A stretch of DNA of 43,391 nucleotides, from NCBI RefSeq assembly GCF_001667585.1, contig NZ_LZJZ01000050.1:1-43391 (forward strand), in the 5' to 3' direction. The stretch comes from Mycobacterium sp. E2733. Lineage in GTDB: Bacteria; Actinomycetota; Actinomycetes; Mycobacteriales; Mycobacteriaceae. The notes under the pieces are model-generated. The model was not told the DNA's origin, searched no databases, and saw only the letters and a program-made list of their open reading frames with translations. A program made the translations under genes and the position numbers. Shown here piece after piece: positions 43,321 through 43,391 of the stretch (within the stretch, counting starts at the first letter, position 1; each line of letters starts with the position of its first letter).

Positions 43321-43391
43321 GGGGGGGGGGGGGGGGGGGGGGTGGGGGGGGGGCCGGGGCCGCGGGGGGCGGGGGGCGGGGCGCGGGGGGG
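43321..43391. other. Low-complexity G run at contig end (probable sequencing artefact)
   Basis: 71 bases, nearly all G, beginning directly after the TetR-like palindromes. Typical of no-signal G calls at read ends in two-colour sequencing, and not biological sequence. Confidence 0.85.

Overview
High-GC actinobacterial DNA that is almost certainly mycobacterial. The protein set contains close relatives of M. tuberculosis NirA, HemW, Rv2387, MbtI, DesA1, Rv3131, Tgs1, Acg, Rv3401, UdgB, aconitase and Rv0247c, and promoter elements include an IdeR-type iron box and a DosR-type box. A gene for copper nitrite reductase and a group III truncated haemoglobin, both absent from M. tuberculosis, point to an environmental or opportunistic species; I cannot name it from sequence alone. 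The window ends at a contig edge: the last ~70 bases are a G-homopolymer artefact.

Layout. (1) 1-6256: a rearranged equivalent of the M. tuberculosis Rv2386c-Rv2391 segment, with sulfite reductase (partial, minus) preceded by a polycysteine leader peptide, hemW (plus), an SbtA-type transporter (minus) beside the remnant of a second copy, and mbtI (plus) behind an iron box. rpfD and Rv2390c are missing between nirA and hemW. (2) 6417-12685: a desA1-like acyl-ACP desaturase, then a minus-strand operon of HSL-type esterase, SDR, ferritin-like diiron protein, Baeyer-Villiger-type monooxygenase and MerR regulator. (3) 12840-22711: a hypoxia/nitrogen-oxide region containing an Rv3131-like nitroreductase divergent from tgs1, a cupin, the operon regulator-nnrS-like-nirK, a haemerythrin-DUF2249 protein, a 3Fe-4S ferredoxin, a second haemerythrin and OsmC. 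(4) 22905-28668: an alpha/beta hydrolase pseudogene, GH65, a lone dicluster 4Fe-4S protein, UdgB and DUF488. (5) 28702-32526: a CBS/zinc-ribbon protein in one transcription unit with pyruvate/2-oxo-acid dehydrogenase E1alpha, E1beta and E2. (6) 32553-37353: a minus-strand block of aconitase, AhpD-like protein, VOC protein and enolase-superfamily enzyme. (7) 37611-43150: a PRC-barrel protein, then acg divergent from a Cys-rich regulator plus truncated haemoglobin, a frameshifted SdhB-like Fe-S protein, and a membrane cytochrome b/molybdopterin oxidoreductase fusion.

The most interesting theme is redox and nitrogen-oxide biology. Two paralogous winged-helix regulators (C-x13-C plus a third Cys, reminiscent of Fe-S sensors such as SufR) each head a cassette: one with NnrS-like and NirK proteins, the other with a truncated haemoglobin and divergent acg. 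The acg-type promoter/leader also occurs in front of the Rv3131-like gene, showing that a promoter block was copied. A second shared element (GTTTAYACAA / TTGTGTAAAC) precedes both OsmC and the Mo-oxidoreductase. Together these suggest a small regulatory network that produces, senses and scavenges NO or related oxidants; the network is inference, the genes and motifs are visible.
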